From: Gaiellasilicea sp033857955
GTDB lineage: Bacteria; Actinomycetota; Thermoleophilia; Gaiellales; Gaiellaceae
Reading direction: 5' to 3'
Assembly: GCA_033857955.1 (NCBI GenBank)
Contig: JAWVCW010000006.1
Coordinates: 248,001-312,000 of the forward strand
DNA: 64,000 nucleotides
Shown here: positions 50,123-57,972 of the stretch, piece by piece
How the letters are laid out: every line of letters begins with the position of its first letter
Position numbering within the stretch: position 1 is the first letter of the stretch
Notes under the pieces: model-generated
What the model saw: only the letters and a program-made list of their open reading frames with translations
What the model was told of the DNA's origin: nothing
The model's database searches: none
Made by a program: the position numbers and the translations under genes

Positions 50123-51579
50123 CAGGCGATCTCTACCCGCGCCGTGCCGAGCAGGCCCTGCGGGCGCCAGCTCATCAGCACGATCAGAAGGGCGCCGAGC
50201 AAGAGGATCCTGGTGACGCTGGGCTCGGTCACGAGCCGGGCTTCCCAGACGAACGCGGCGAGATACAGGGTCGGCGGCAGGAGGATTGTCCGCCAGACTC
50301 CGCGCAGCTCGGAGAGCAGCAGCGCGGCGGCGATCAGGAGCACGAAGCCGGCGTTGCCGAGATGTGTCCCGTTTACGGGATGGATCACCCAGCCGTCGAG
50401 GAGGCCGGCGCCCGTGCCGCCCTCGATCGAGCCGGAGACCCACGCAGGCCGCAGCCAGTCGGCGAGCTGATAGGCGACGATCCCGAACGCGATCGTGCCG
50501 GCCGAGACGGCCACGAGCCTCAGCCAGGGACGGATCAGCGCGAGCAGCCCCAGCCCGATCGCGCCGTAGAAGAGGAGTCGCGCGTTCTCGGGGTCGCGCA
50601 GGAGCTCGAGCGACACGTTGATCACGATCGCGCCGATCACGACGCCGGGGATGCTGCCCGCGCCGCCGAGGATCACCATCGCGTAGACGGTGATCAGGAG
50701 CGGCAGCTCGAAGTTCTGCGGGAAGACGTTGACCTGCACCGCGGCGAAGAGCGTCCCGGTCAGGCCCGCGGTGGCGGCGCCGAACATGAACGCGAGAAGC
50801 TTCAGCCTGTTCACCGGGATGGTCATCAGCTCGGCGGCGAGCGGATCCTCCCGCAGCGCCCGCCAGGCGCGGCCGGTGCGCGAGTGGTTGACGAGCTGCA
50901 GCGCGACGACGACGAGTGCGAAAACACCGAGCGAGAGCCAGAGATAGCTGCGGATCGAGTCGAACGTGTAGCCGAAGACGCTGATCAGGTCGATGTTCGT
51001 GATCCCGTTCGGCCCGCCGGTGAAGTCGGTCGGACCGTTGTTCCACGGCAAGGTGATCCGGTCGGCGTTCGTCGTCATCACCACGAAGATCTGCGCGAAG
51101 AAGAGGGTGACAATCGCCAGGTAGTCGCCGAGCAGCCGGCGCGACGGCAGCCCGAGCAGCAGCCCGAGCAGCGCCGAAGTGACGATCACGACAGCCACCG
51201 AGAGCAGTGCGGGCCAGTGCAGGCCGAACTGGTCCGAGGACATGATCGCGTAGGCATAGGCGCCGAAGCCGTAGAAGGCGATGAAGCCGAGGTCGAGCAG
51301 CCCGGCCCAGCCGACGACGACGTTGAGCCCGAGCGCGAGCAACGCAAAGAGCACCGTGTTGACGGCGACACGGATGACATAGCCCGAGTCGGAGAGGAAA
51401 GGCACGAGCGCCGTGACGGCGACCGCCGCCGCGAGGATCGCCCACCACGGGAGGCGCTCGGCGCGGGTAAAGAGCGGCGCGAGCGGTCCGCCTCGAACGC
51501 CGGTCCGCTCCTCGGCGCGGGCGACCCACTCGTCGACGCCGATCTTCGGGCCCTCCGGGGTGCCTTCGACTTCGCTCAT
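50122..51579 (-). CDS. livM: branched-chain amino-acid ABC importer permease LivM
   Basis: The 485-aa product is longer than typical LivM (about 320-420) because of a 35-residue hydrophilic N-terminus (TPEGPKIGVDEWVARAEERT) and extra C-terminal helices after residue 390. The core has about ten helices with GLNVVVGWAGLLDLGFIAFY and the coupling region RTGRAWRALREDPLAAELM. It forms the channel with LivH. Start ATG overlaps livH's stop (ATGA). Confidence 0.94.
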   Translation of the reverse strand: MSEVEGTPEGPKIGVDEWVARAEERTGVRGGPLAPLFTRAERLPWWAILAAAVAVTALVPFLSDSGYVIRVAVNTVLFALLALGLNVVVGWAGLLDLGFIAFYGFGAYAYAIMSSDQFGLHWPALLSVAVVIVTSALLGLLLGLPSRRLLGDYLAIVTLFFAQIFVVMTTNADRITLPWNNGPTDFTGGPNGITNIDLISVFGYTFDSIRSYLWLSLGVFALVVVALQLVNHSRTGRAWRALREDPLAAELMTIPVNRLKLLAFMFGAATAGLTGTLFAAVQVNVFPQNFELPLLITVYAMVILGGAGSIPGVVIGAIVINVSLELLRDPENARLLFYGAIGLGLLALIRPWLRLVAVSAGTIAFGIVAYQLADWLRPAWVSGSIEGGTGAGLLDGWVIHPVNGTHLGNAGFVLLIAAALLLSELRGVWRTILLPPTLYLAAFVWEARLVTEPSVTRILLLGALLIVLMSWRPQGLLGTARVEIA

Positions 51580-52499
51580 ACCTTCTGGATGTCCGCCTTG
51601 CCGAGCAGGCCACTCGGTCGCACGAGCAGCAGCACGATCAGGATCGAGAAGACGAAGACGTCCTGGAACGTCGAGGAGACGTAGCCGGTGATGAAGGCTT
51701 CGGCCAGTCCGATCAAGAGGCCGCCGAGCATCGCGCCCGGGATCGAGCCGATGCCGCCGACCACAGCCGCCGTGAAGCCTTTCAGGCCCGCGATGAAGCC
51801 CATCAGGTGGTAGACCTTGTAGAAGACGAGCCCGACCATCACGCCGGCCGCGCCCGCGAGCGCCGAGCCGATGAAGAAGGTCGCGACGATGACGCGGTCG
51901 ACGTCGATCCCCTGCATCGCAGCGGCCTCGCGGTCGAAGGCAGTGGCGCGCATCGCCTTGCCAAGCCGCGTCCTCGAGACGAGCAGGGTCAGCCCGATCA
52001 TCAGCGCCACCGCGGTCAGGATCACCGTGATCCGGACGATCGAGATGTTGAGCGGCCCCCAGTGGATGCCGGAGGCAAGGTCGATGTACTCGTACGTCTC
52101 GTAGGTGCGGAAGTCGGCGCCGAAGAGGAGGAGCGCGGTCGACTGGAGGAAGAACGAGACACCGAGCGCCGAGATCAACGGGGCGATCCGGGGCGCGTTC
52201 CGCAGCGGGCGGTAAGCGAACCGCTCGATCACGACGCCGAGCAGGCCGGATCCGAGCATCGCCACCGCGAGCATCATCACGATCAGCGCGACGACGTTGA
52301 TCGAGACCGCGAGCGCGCCACCGAAGGCGGTCAGGACGCCGAAGCCGGCGAATGCGCCCATCATGTAGACCTCGCCGTGGGCGAAGTTGAGCAGCTTCAG
52401 GATCCCGTACACCATCGTGTAGCCGAGCGCGACGAGGGCGTAGACGCTTCCCAGCGTCACTCCGTTGACGAGCTGCTGTACGAAGAAATCCCAGTCCAC
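51576..52499 (-). CDS. livH: branched-chain amino-acid ABC importer permease LivH
   Basis: The 307-aa product starts at GTG 52499; the open frame extends upstream but holds a terminator hairpin. It has eight helices with GSVYALVALGYTMVYGILKL, NFAHGEVYMMGAF and RTRLGKAMRATAFDREAAAM, the standard LivH coupling segment. It is separated from livK by a terminator-like hairpin, so permease/ATPase levels should be lower than the binding protein. Confidence 0.95.
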   Translation of the reverse strand: MDWDFFVQQLVNGVTLGSVYALVALGYTMVYGILKLLNFAHGEVYMMGAFAGFGVLTAFGGALAVSINVVALIVMMLAVAMLGSGLLGVVIERFAYRPLRNAPRIAPLISALGVSFFLQSTALLLFGADFRTYETYEYIDLASGIHWGPLNISIVRITVILTAVALMIGLTLLVSRTRLGKAMRATAFDREAAAMQGIDVDRVIVATFFIGSALAGAAGVMVGLVFYKVYHLMGFIAGLKGFTAAVVGGIGSIPGAMLGGLLIGLAEAFITGYVSSTFQDVFVFSILIVLLLVRPSGLLGKADIQKV

Positions 52500-52516
52500 C
52501 GCAGAGACCTTCTCAC

Positions 52517-52559
52517 GAAAAACGCCGTGCGGCCCACCCCGGAGGGCGAGCCGCACGGC
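52517..52559 (-). terminator. intra-operon terminator/attenuator between livK and livH
   Basis: A perfect 10-bp stem (GCCGTGCGGC at 52524-52533 with its complement at 52550-52559) is followed on the minus strand by GTTTTTC. It follows the livK stop by about 16 nt. Partial read-through would give more binding protein than membrane complex. Confidence 0.85.
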
Positions 52560-52574
52560 AGTCGAACGAGGTTG

Positions 52575-53723
52575 CTACCCGACCAGCGTCTTCTTGCCGC
52601 CGGCCCCGAGCTTGAAGATGTAGAACTTCGCGCCCTTGACGTCGCCGTGCGTGGTGAACTGGAGGTTGCCTCCGAGCACCGTCTTCGGCAGCAGCGTCGC
52701 CTTGAGCTGCTTCTGCACCTCCGCGCGGCTGACGGTGCCGTCGGCGCATGCCTTCTGGATCGCACCGATGACAGCCTGCGTGGCCACGTAGATCGGCGGG
52801 CCGAAGTTCGAGACGAACTTCGCGCCGTAGCCCTTGATGAAGGCGGCGTTCCCCTTGATCCCGCGGATGTCCGGCGCGAACGCCGAGATGTACGAGCCCG
52901 CGATGTGGAAGTCACCGGAGTCCATGCCGTCGGACCCGAAGATGATCGCCTTCTTACCCTGCTCCTTCATCTGCTGGCCGAAGATCTGGCCGTTGGCGGC
53001 GATCTGCCACGGCAGGTAGACGACATCGGTCGTGTCGCTGATCTTCGAAACGAGCGCGGAGAAGTCGGTCACCTTCTGGTTGACCGAGTTCCGCGTCACC
53101 TTGACGCCGCCCGCCCGCAGGTTCGACTGCACGCCGTTCGCCAGCGGCTTCGAGTACGCCGTCTGGTCGTCGACGATGAAGACCTCCTTGGCCTTCAGCA
53201 CCTGACGGATGTACTTCGCCGTCGTCGGCGACTGAACGCTGTCGTTCGGAACGGTCCGGAAGAAGTTCGGGATCGCACCGGCGGTCAGCGATGTCTTCGT
53301 CGCCGAGCCGGAGATGAACGGCAGACGCTCCGCCTTCTTGAAGATCGGTGCGACCGCGAGCACTTCCTGGCTGCCGGCCGGGCCGACCACCGCGAGGATG
53401 TCCGTGTCCGCCTGGAACTTCGCCCCGACCGTCGAAGCCTGAGCCGGGTCGAGCTGGGTATCGCCCTGAACGAGGGCGATCTTGCCCTTGGCGAGCTTCC
53501 GGATCGCGTACTTCGCGAACCCGAGCTGCTCCTTGCCGATGAATGCGGCGTCCCCGGTGATCGGGCCCATGAAGCCGATCTTCGCGCTGGCGCAGCTGGC
53601 GTTCGAGGCCGACGCCGCCGTCGGCGCGACATCGGCCCGCGCGAACGCCGAGGCGACGATCGCCAGCGACGTAATGGTGAGCACCGCAAGTGCGGCCGCT
53701 CCCTTCCTTCTACCTCCGTGCAT
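52575..53723 (-). CDS. livK: branched-chain amino-acid type substrate-binding protein LivK
   Basis: The 382-aa product starts at ATG 53723, 7 nt after AGGAGGG. A Sec signal (AAALAVLTITSLAIVASAFA) precedes a type I periplasmic-binding fold: KIGFMGPITGDAAFIGKEQL, ILAVVGPAGSQEVLAVAPI, FFRTVPNDSVQSPTTAKYI and VFIVDDQTAYSKPLANGV. No clear lipobox is present, unusual for a Gram-positive binding protein, so anchoring is unclear. Ligands of this family are branched-chain amino acids, amides or aromatic acids. Confidence 0.93.
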   Translation of the reverse strand: MHGGRRKGAAALAVLTITSLAIVASAFARADVAPTAASASNASCASAKIGFMGPITGDAAFIGKEQLGFAKYAIRKLAKGKIALVQGDTQLDPAQASTVGAKFQADTDILAVVGPAGSQEVLAVAPIFKKAERLPFISGSATKTSLTAGAIPNFFRTVPNDSVQSPTTAKYIRQVLKAKEVFIVDDQTAYSKPLANGVQSNLRAGGVKVTRNSVNQKVTDFSALVSKISDTTDVVYLPWQIAANGQIFGQQMKEQGKKAIIFGSDGMDSGDFHIAGSYISAFAPDIRGIKGNAAFIKGYGAKFVSNFGPPIYVATQAVIGAIQKACADGTVSRAEVQKQLKATLLPKTVLGGNLQFTTHGDVKGAKFYIFKLGAGGKKTLVG

Positions 53724-53772
53724 TGCATGCCCTCCTGTTGATGTCACAGCTCGGAATCTTGTTGGCACAGGT

Positions 53773-54510
53773 CTAAGACGCTGGAATCAGTTGCGAGTTG
53801 TCCTCGTACACTCTTGAAGCCGGATCGCCCGACGGATGGAAGACCCCGAGGATGCGCATGATTCCCGGCCCCGTGTTCTCGATGCAGTGAATCTGCTCGG
53901 GTGGAAGGTGGAAACAGGATCCAGGCCGGAGGGGAATCGATTCGCCACCAATGTGCGCGAATCCCTCGCCCGCGACAATGTAGCCCACTTCGTCGTAGGT
54001 ATGGCTGTGGTCGGGCGCGCGACAGGGCTCGACGATGCCGATGAACTGCGTGGCATCCATGCAGCCGGCGTCCTGGTTGACGAGATAGCGGAAGGTGCGC
54101 TTCGCATCCGCCCGCAGCTCCGGTTGGTCGGCGAAGCGGACGATCACCTCGCGCGGCGGCCGGTAGGCCTGCTCGATCGGGACGGTCGTCGAGACGATCA
54201 GTAGCTCGTCCGGCCCTGTGTTGCCGATGACGTAGGTTTCGCCGGCGCGGACGTAGGCACCGCTCTCGGGTTGGAGCTCGTGCGCATCGCCCTCGAGCTC
54301 GAGTGTGCCGGAGCCCGAGACGGCGTAGAGCAGCTCGTCGCGCTCCGCGTCACCACGCGGCAGTGAGCGGCCCGGGGCGTAGCGAGTGACCCGCTGCTCG
54401 AGCAGCTGCGAGCCGGTGCTCGTGCCCAGGATCAGCTTCTCGAAGGCGGTATCTCCTTCGGTTCTGCGGCCCTGGATGTCGCTCTCCGAAACTACAAAAA
54501 TCTGCTGCAT
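53773..54510 (-). CDS. bicupin protein heading the liv operon
   Basis: The 245-aa product has two cupin domains. The N-terminal one (ELLYAVSGSGTLELEGDAHE) lacks a clear His triad; the C-terminal one carries HSHTYDEVGYIVAGEGFAHI and a CFHLPPEQIHCIENTGPG motif with metal-binding His and Glu. It may be a metal-dependent isomerase/dioxygenase or a small-molecule binder. It lies 50 nt upstream of livK in the same direction and could act on the imported substrate. An AAGGTGAG site precedes its ATG. Confidence 0.85.
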   Translation of the reverse strand: MQQIFVVSESDIQGRRTEGDTAFEKLILGTSTGSQLLEQRVTRYAPGRSLPRGDAERDELLYAVSGSGTLELEGDAHELQPESGAYVRAGETYVIGNTGPDELLIVSTTVPIEQAYRPPREVIVRFADQPELRADAKRTFRYLVNQDAGCMDATQFIGIVEPCRAPDHSHTYDEVGYIVAGEGFAHIGGESIPLRPGSCFHLPPEQIHCIENTGPGIMRILGVFHPSGDPASRVYEDNSQLIPAS

Positions 54511-54541
54511 GACGGAATCTCACCTTGTGGGTGCTGTCATG

Positions 54542-55285
54542 TCAACACGGGTTCGCGGGACCCGGGTTTCCGAGGTCGAAGATCTCGAAGTCCTTGCCGA
54601 TCACGTGCACCGCCACGTTCCGCACGGGCACAGGCCCGAGGTTGGACGCGAACGAGCCGCGGTGGGCATGGCCGTGGAGCACGAGATCGGGCCGGTGCGC
54701 CCCGATCGGCGCCGCCAGCCGTGAGGAGCCGAGGAAGGCCCAGATCGGCTCCGGCTCGCCGATCAGCGTCTCCGGGATCGGGGCGTAGTGGAGGAGGACG
54801 ACGCGCCGGTGGCAGCCCGCCACCGCCTCGAGCCCTGCCTCGATCGCATCGACCTCACGCGTCGTCTCAGCGTAGACCTCACGCAGGAGCGGCTCGCCGA
54901 AGTCCGGAAGCTCCGCCCCGGGAAATCCGCCCACGAACCCTTTGGCGCCCACGATCCCGAGCTCGAGCCCGCCGACCTCGAGCACGGCATAGTCGCGCTG
55001 CAGCATCCGGATGCCCGCGTCCTCGAGCACCGCGATCACCTCGTCGCAGCGGTTGGCGTGGTAGTCGTGATTGCCGAGCACGGCATAGATGGGGAGCTCG
55101 AGCGGCCGGCACGCGTCAGCGAGCACCGCCGCCTGCTCGGGCTCGCCGTGCGTCGTCAGGTCACCGGCGAGGAGGACGACGTCCGCGTGGTTCTCGATGT
55201 CGGCGAACGCGTGCGTAATCCGCGCGCGCAGCGGCTCGGCGCAGTGGATGTCGCCGGCGGCGGCGATGCGAATCGACTCGGCCAT
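54542..55285 (-). CDS. calcineurin-like metallophosphoesterase
   Basis: The 247-aa cytoplasmic product carries AAAGDIHC (first Asp and His), LLAGDLTTHGEPEQ (GDL), VLGNHDYHAN (GNHD) and a C-terminal VLHGHAHRGS (GHxH), the complete binuclear metal site. Start ATG 55285 has GGAGG immediately before it (too close); ATG 55303 gives six more residues and may be used instead. Class III phosphodiesterases with this layout act on cyclic nucleotides or nucleotide-like molecules. It lies 32 nt upstream of the cupin/liv operon in the same direction. Confidence 0.87.
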   Translation of the reverse strand: MAESIRIAAAGDIHCAEPLRARITHAFADIENHADVVLLAGDLTTHGEPEQAAVLADACRPLELPIYAVLGNHDYHANRCDEVIAVLEDAGIRMLQRDYAVLEVGGLELGIVGAKGFVGGFPGAELPDFGEPLLREVYAETTREVDAIEAGLEAVAGCHRRVVLLHYAPIPETLIGEPEPIWAFLGSSRLAAPIGAHRPDLVLHGHAHRGSFASNLGPVPVRNVAVHVIGKDFEIFDLGNPGPANPC

Positions 55286-55346
55286 CCTCCGCCATGTTCG
55301 CATGGGGCGGCTTTCACAAACGGGTTCTGGGGTATACGGCGTCACC

Positions 55347-55922
55347 ATGGCCTACACGCCGAGCGAGAACTTCCCGGAGCTGATCGAGTCGATGAAGCGC
55401 GCGGCCGCTGCGCTGCGCGACGCCGAAGTGCCGTACATGCTGGGCGGCGGCCTCGCCGCCTGGGCGCGGGGCGGGCCTCCGACCGAGCACGACGTCGACT
55501 TCTTCGTCCCCGAGCGGGACGCCGAGCGCGCCCTCGACGCACTCGTCGCGGCGGGGATGAAGCCCGAGCGGCCGCCGGAGAGCTGGCTGCTCAAGGCCTG
55601 GGACGGCGACACGCTGATCGATCTGATCTTCCTCACGGCCGGAGGGCCCGTCGACGACGGCTTCTTCGAGCGGTCCGAGTCGATCGAGGTCGCGGCTCAG
55701 ACGATGCCCGTCGCGTCGCTCGGCGACGTGCTGACGACGAAGCTGCTCGCGCTCAACGAGCAGGAGCCGGACCTCTCCTCGGTGCTCGAGCTCGCGCGCT
55801 CGCTGCGCGAGCAGATCGACTGGGACTACGTGCGGTCACGGACGGTCGACTCTCCGTTCGCACGCGCCTTCTTCACGCTGGTCGAGGAGCTCGGCGTCGT
55901 CGAGCCGCCGGCCGCGGTCTAG
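55347..55922 (+). CDS. nucleotidyltransferase-fold protein
   Basis: The 191-aa product starts at ATG 8 nt after a TATACG box, so it may be leaderless. The fold of a minimal/AbiEii-like nucleotidyltransferase shows in MLGGGLAAWARGGPPTEHDV and DFFVPERDAERALDAL, with candidate metal acids in HDVDFF and a third in LIDLIFL. No HEPN or antitoxin partner is adjacent, so a toxin-antitoxin role is not supported. Many relatives are of unknown function. Confidence 0.75.
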   Translation: MAYTPSENFPELIESMKRAAAALRDAEVPYMLGGGLAAWARGGPPTEHDVDFFVPERDAERALDALVAAGMKPERPPESWLLKAWDGDTLIDLIFLTAGGPVDDGFFERSESIEVAAQTMPVASLGDVLTTKLLALNEQEPDLSSVLELARSLREQIDWDYVRSRTVDSPFARAFFTLVEELGVVEPPAAV

Positions 55923-55931
55923 GCCACGGGC

Positions 55932-56747
55932 CTAGGTCTCGAAGAAGAAGAGCTTCCAGGCTTCCCACCAGGTGGGAGCCTCGACCCGGATCGTGCGTCC
56001 GTCGAGCCGCTCGACGCCCGGATGGAAGCGGAGCCGGTCGGCCGGCCGCGTGCGCTTGAACTCGACCTTGATCTCGCACGGGCTGCCGGGGTCGTACGGC
56101 GGCACGGCATTCAGGTCGGAAAGGGCCTTCTTTGCGCCCTCCTCGATGATCTGTCTCGCCCGCACGGGCGGGATCTGCCGCGCCGCGCCGGCGGCGAGAC
56201 CCTGCTTCACCGCCACCGTCGTCAAACCCTCGCCGAGAAGCGCCTTCCCCTCCTCGCAAGACGCCTGGTCCCCTGTCACGAGCAGCACAGGACAGCCCCA
56301 CGTTCCACAGAGCGCCGCGTTGATCCCGGTCTCGCCGACCTCGGTCCCGTTGAACCACAGCCGCTGGTAGTCGCGGCCCGAGACCGTGTGGTTCATGTTG
56401 CCGAGCTGTGACCCGGCCATCGCATGCATGCCGACGAAGAGCGCCGCGTCGCACCCCTGCTCCAGGAACTCGGTGTAGCCGGTCCACTCCTCCTGAACGA
56501 CCCACTCGCAATCCGGGTGCAAGTCCTCCGGAATGAGCGAGTTGAACGTCCAGCCGCCGCCTGCCCCGTGGCAGTCCATGACGACGATCTCGGTCGCGCC
56601 ACCTGCCTTCGCGCCGCGCACCGCGGCGTTGATCTCCTCGGTGTAGAGCTTGCGGCCTTCCTCGTACATCGGGTCGCCGCCGGTCGTCTGCTCGGGCTTC
56701 ACGATCCCGGAGACGCCCTCCATGTCGCTGATGATGTGAACGCGCAT
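55932..56747 (-). CDS. M55-family D-aminopeptidase (DppA-like)
   Basis: The 271-aa product begins with the metal site ISDMEGVSG (D8, E10). Other ligands are H60 in VVMDCHGAGG and H108 in FVGMHAMAGSQ, and H120 in GNMNHTVSG may serve as the catalytic base. The order and spacing match the zinc D-aminopeptidase DppA of Bacillus, which releases D-amino acids from peptides and forms a decameric ring. It is cytoplasmic. It stands alone, divergent from the SDR gene by 19 nt. Confidence 0.9.
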   Translation of the reverse strand: MRVHIISDMEGVSGIVKPEQTTGGDPMYEEGRKLYTEEINAAVRGAKAGGATEIVVMDCHGAGGGWTFNSLIPEDLHPDCEWVVQEEWTGYTEFLEQGCDAALFVGMHAMAGSQLGNMNHTVSGRDYQRLWFNGTEVGETGINAALCGTWGCPVLLVTGDQASCEEGKALLGEGLTTVAVKQGLAAGAARQIPPVRARQIIEEGAKKALSDLNAVPPYDPGSPCEIKVEFKRTRPADRLRFHPGVERLDGRTIRVEAPTWWEAWKLFFFET

Positions 56748-56766
56748 GTCAGTAGCCTAAGGGCTC

Positions 56767-57543
56767 GTGGAGACCGGGCTCGCAGGCAAGGGAGTGCTCG
56801 TCACCGGCGCCTCGGGCGGGATCGGCGCCGCGTGCGCGCGCGCCTTCGCCGCCGAGGGCGCCCGCGTGGCCGTCCACTACCACCGCGGTGAAGAGCGGGC
56901 ACGCGAGGTCGCCGCAGCGCTCGGCGGCGCGCCGACGCTCCAGGCCGATCTAACGGACGAGCACGAGGTCGACCGGCTCTTCGCGGAAGCACGCTCCGCG
57001 CTCGGGCGCATCGACGTGTGCGCAGCCGTGGCCGGTGTCTGGCCGTCGGAGGACCTTCCCGTCTGGCAGCTGCCGCTCGCGCGGTGGGAGCACACCGTGC
57101 GCCAGAATCTGACCTCATCCTTCCTGACTGCGCGTGGCTTCCTGCGCGAGGTGGAGCGCAACGGGCACGGCTCGCTCGTGCTCGTCGGCTCGACGGCGGG
57201 CCTCGTGGGCGAAGCGGGGCATGCGGACTACGCTGCGGCGAAGTCCGCGATTCTCGGGGGCCTGCTCCTGAGCCTGAAGAACGAGGTCGTGCGGGTCGCG
57301 CCGGACGGGCGCGTGAACGCGGTCGCGCCGGGCTGGACCGAGTCGGCGATGACGCGCGGCCACGTCGACCCGGAGGCGGTCCGCAAGATCTCGCGCACGA
57401 TGGCCCTACGCAAGATCGCCCAGCCGGAGGACGTCGCGCGCCAGGTGGTCGTCCTCGCCTCCGACGAGCTCTCCGGGCACGTGACCGGGCAGGTCGTCAC
57501 CGTCGCGGGCGGCATGGAAGGCCGGGTCGTTCACGACAGCTGA
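56767..57543 (+). CDS. short-chain dehydrogenase/reductase
   Basis: The 258-aa product starts at GTG. The Rossmann motif is GVLVTGASGGIGAACARAFA, the NNAG-like position is AAVAGVW, and the active site is N114, S142, Y155 (YAAAK) and K159. The C-terminal NAVAPGWTESAM and GHVTGQVVTVAGGM segments are typical of FabG-like classical SDRs. The cofactor preference is not certain. A structured non-coding region with two minus-strand terminators follows its stop. Confidence 0.93.
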   Translation: METGLAGKGVLVTGASGGIGAACARAFAAEGARVAVHYHRGEERAREVAAALGGAPTLQADLTDEHEVDRLFAEARSALGRIDVCAAVAGVWPSEDLPVWQLPLARWEHTVRQNLTSSFLTARGFLREVERNGHGSLVLVGSTAGLVGEAGHADYAAAKSAILGGLLLSLKNEVVRVAPDGRVNAVAPGWTESAMTRGHVDPEAVRKISRTMALRKIAQPEDVARQVVVLASDELSGHVTGQVVTVAGGMEGRVVHDS

Positions 57544-57545
57544 AC

Positions 57546-57585
57546 GAAAAAGGAGCGGCAAGCCAGGCTGCTGGCTCACCGCTCC
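57546..57585 (-). terminator. long intrinsic terminator on the minus strand
   Basis: GGAGCGG (57552-57558) pairs with CCGCTCC (57579-57585) and the inner AGCCAG pairs with CTGGCT around GCTG, with one CA/CA mismatch. On the minus strand it runs into TTTTTCG. No minus-strand protein gene lies upstream, so it must end a noncoding transcript. Confidence 0.75.
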
Positions 57586-57679
57586 GAACTCGCCGCGCCG
57601 CAGGAAAGATTGCCGTCAGTCCCCGACAGGAGAGTCGTTTGCCGTATCGGCAACCGACAGGCGAAGCTTTACCCCTGAC

Positions 57680-57789
57680 AAAAGGAGAAGGGCCCCGCCG
57701 CCAGGGGCCCTTCTGAGGCTTCCTGAATCGGAAGCCGGACTATCCCTTCCGCGCCGCGCCCGCCACATCGGTGCGCTCGGAAGATGTCC
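57680..57789 (-). ncRNA. candidate ~110-nt structured RNA
   Basis: On the minus strand a GATACT box (57797-57792) precedes GGACATCTTCC, which would be the 5' end and pairs with GGAAG...GTCC about 40 nt later around an inner GCGC-CCG/CGG-GCGC stem. A second hairpin (GGCTTCC/GGAAGCC) and a perfect 11-bp terminator (57686-57714) ending CCTTTTG complete it. No open frame fits. It lies between the SDR and methionine genes. Function unknown; a further folded segment (TTGCCG-ATA-CGGCAA within GTCG/CGAC) lies at about 57600-57680 before the second terminator. Confidence 0.45.
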
Positions 57790-57972
57790 TTAGTATCGAG
57801 GCTGCCCACTGCTCGGGAATCACCCTTCAGCGGTTGACTCGTCCCTCGAACGGGGTTGACCGGTGTCGCTTCACTCTCCAGTTTGCGCGCGAAGGCCCCT
57901 GAAGGGCCGGCTCCAGCGGCCAAAGGCCCGCACCCGCTCACGTGCCGTCAGCCAGCCTCTACCCTTGCCGAC
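57790..57972. other. leader region upstream of the methionine-synthesis fusion gene
   Basis: These 183 nt should hold the plus-strand promoter of the downstream gene, but no good -35/-10 pair is seen. Direct GGTTGAC repeats occur near 57838 and 57865. I looked for SAM, SAH and cobalamin riboswitch cores here and found none that I could support. Confidence 0.35.

Noticed and set aside
55347..55922. MNT-HEPN toxin-antitoxin or AbiE-type defence pair
   Set aside because: The nucleotidyltransferase has no adjacent HEPN or regulator partner; neighbours are a phosphoesterase and a peptidase on the other strand.
57715..57972. Possible SAM, SAH or cobalamin riboswitch before the methionine gene
   Set aside because: Partial resemblances (a GCTGCCC-ACTG stretch) did not fit the order or the conserved core of any of these riboswitches on either strand; the clear terminators point to the opposite strand.
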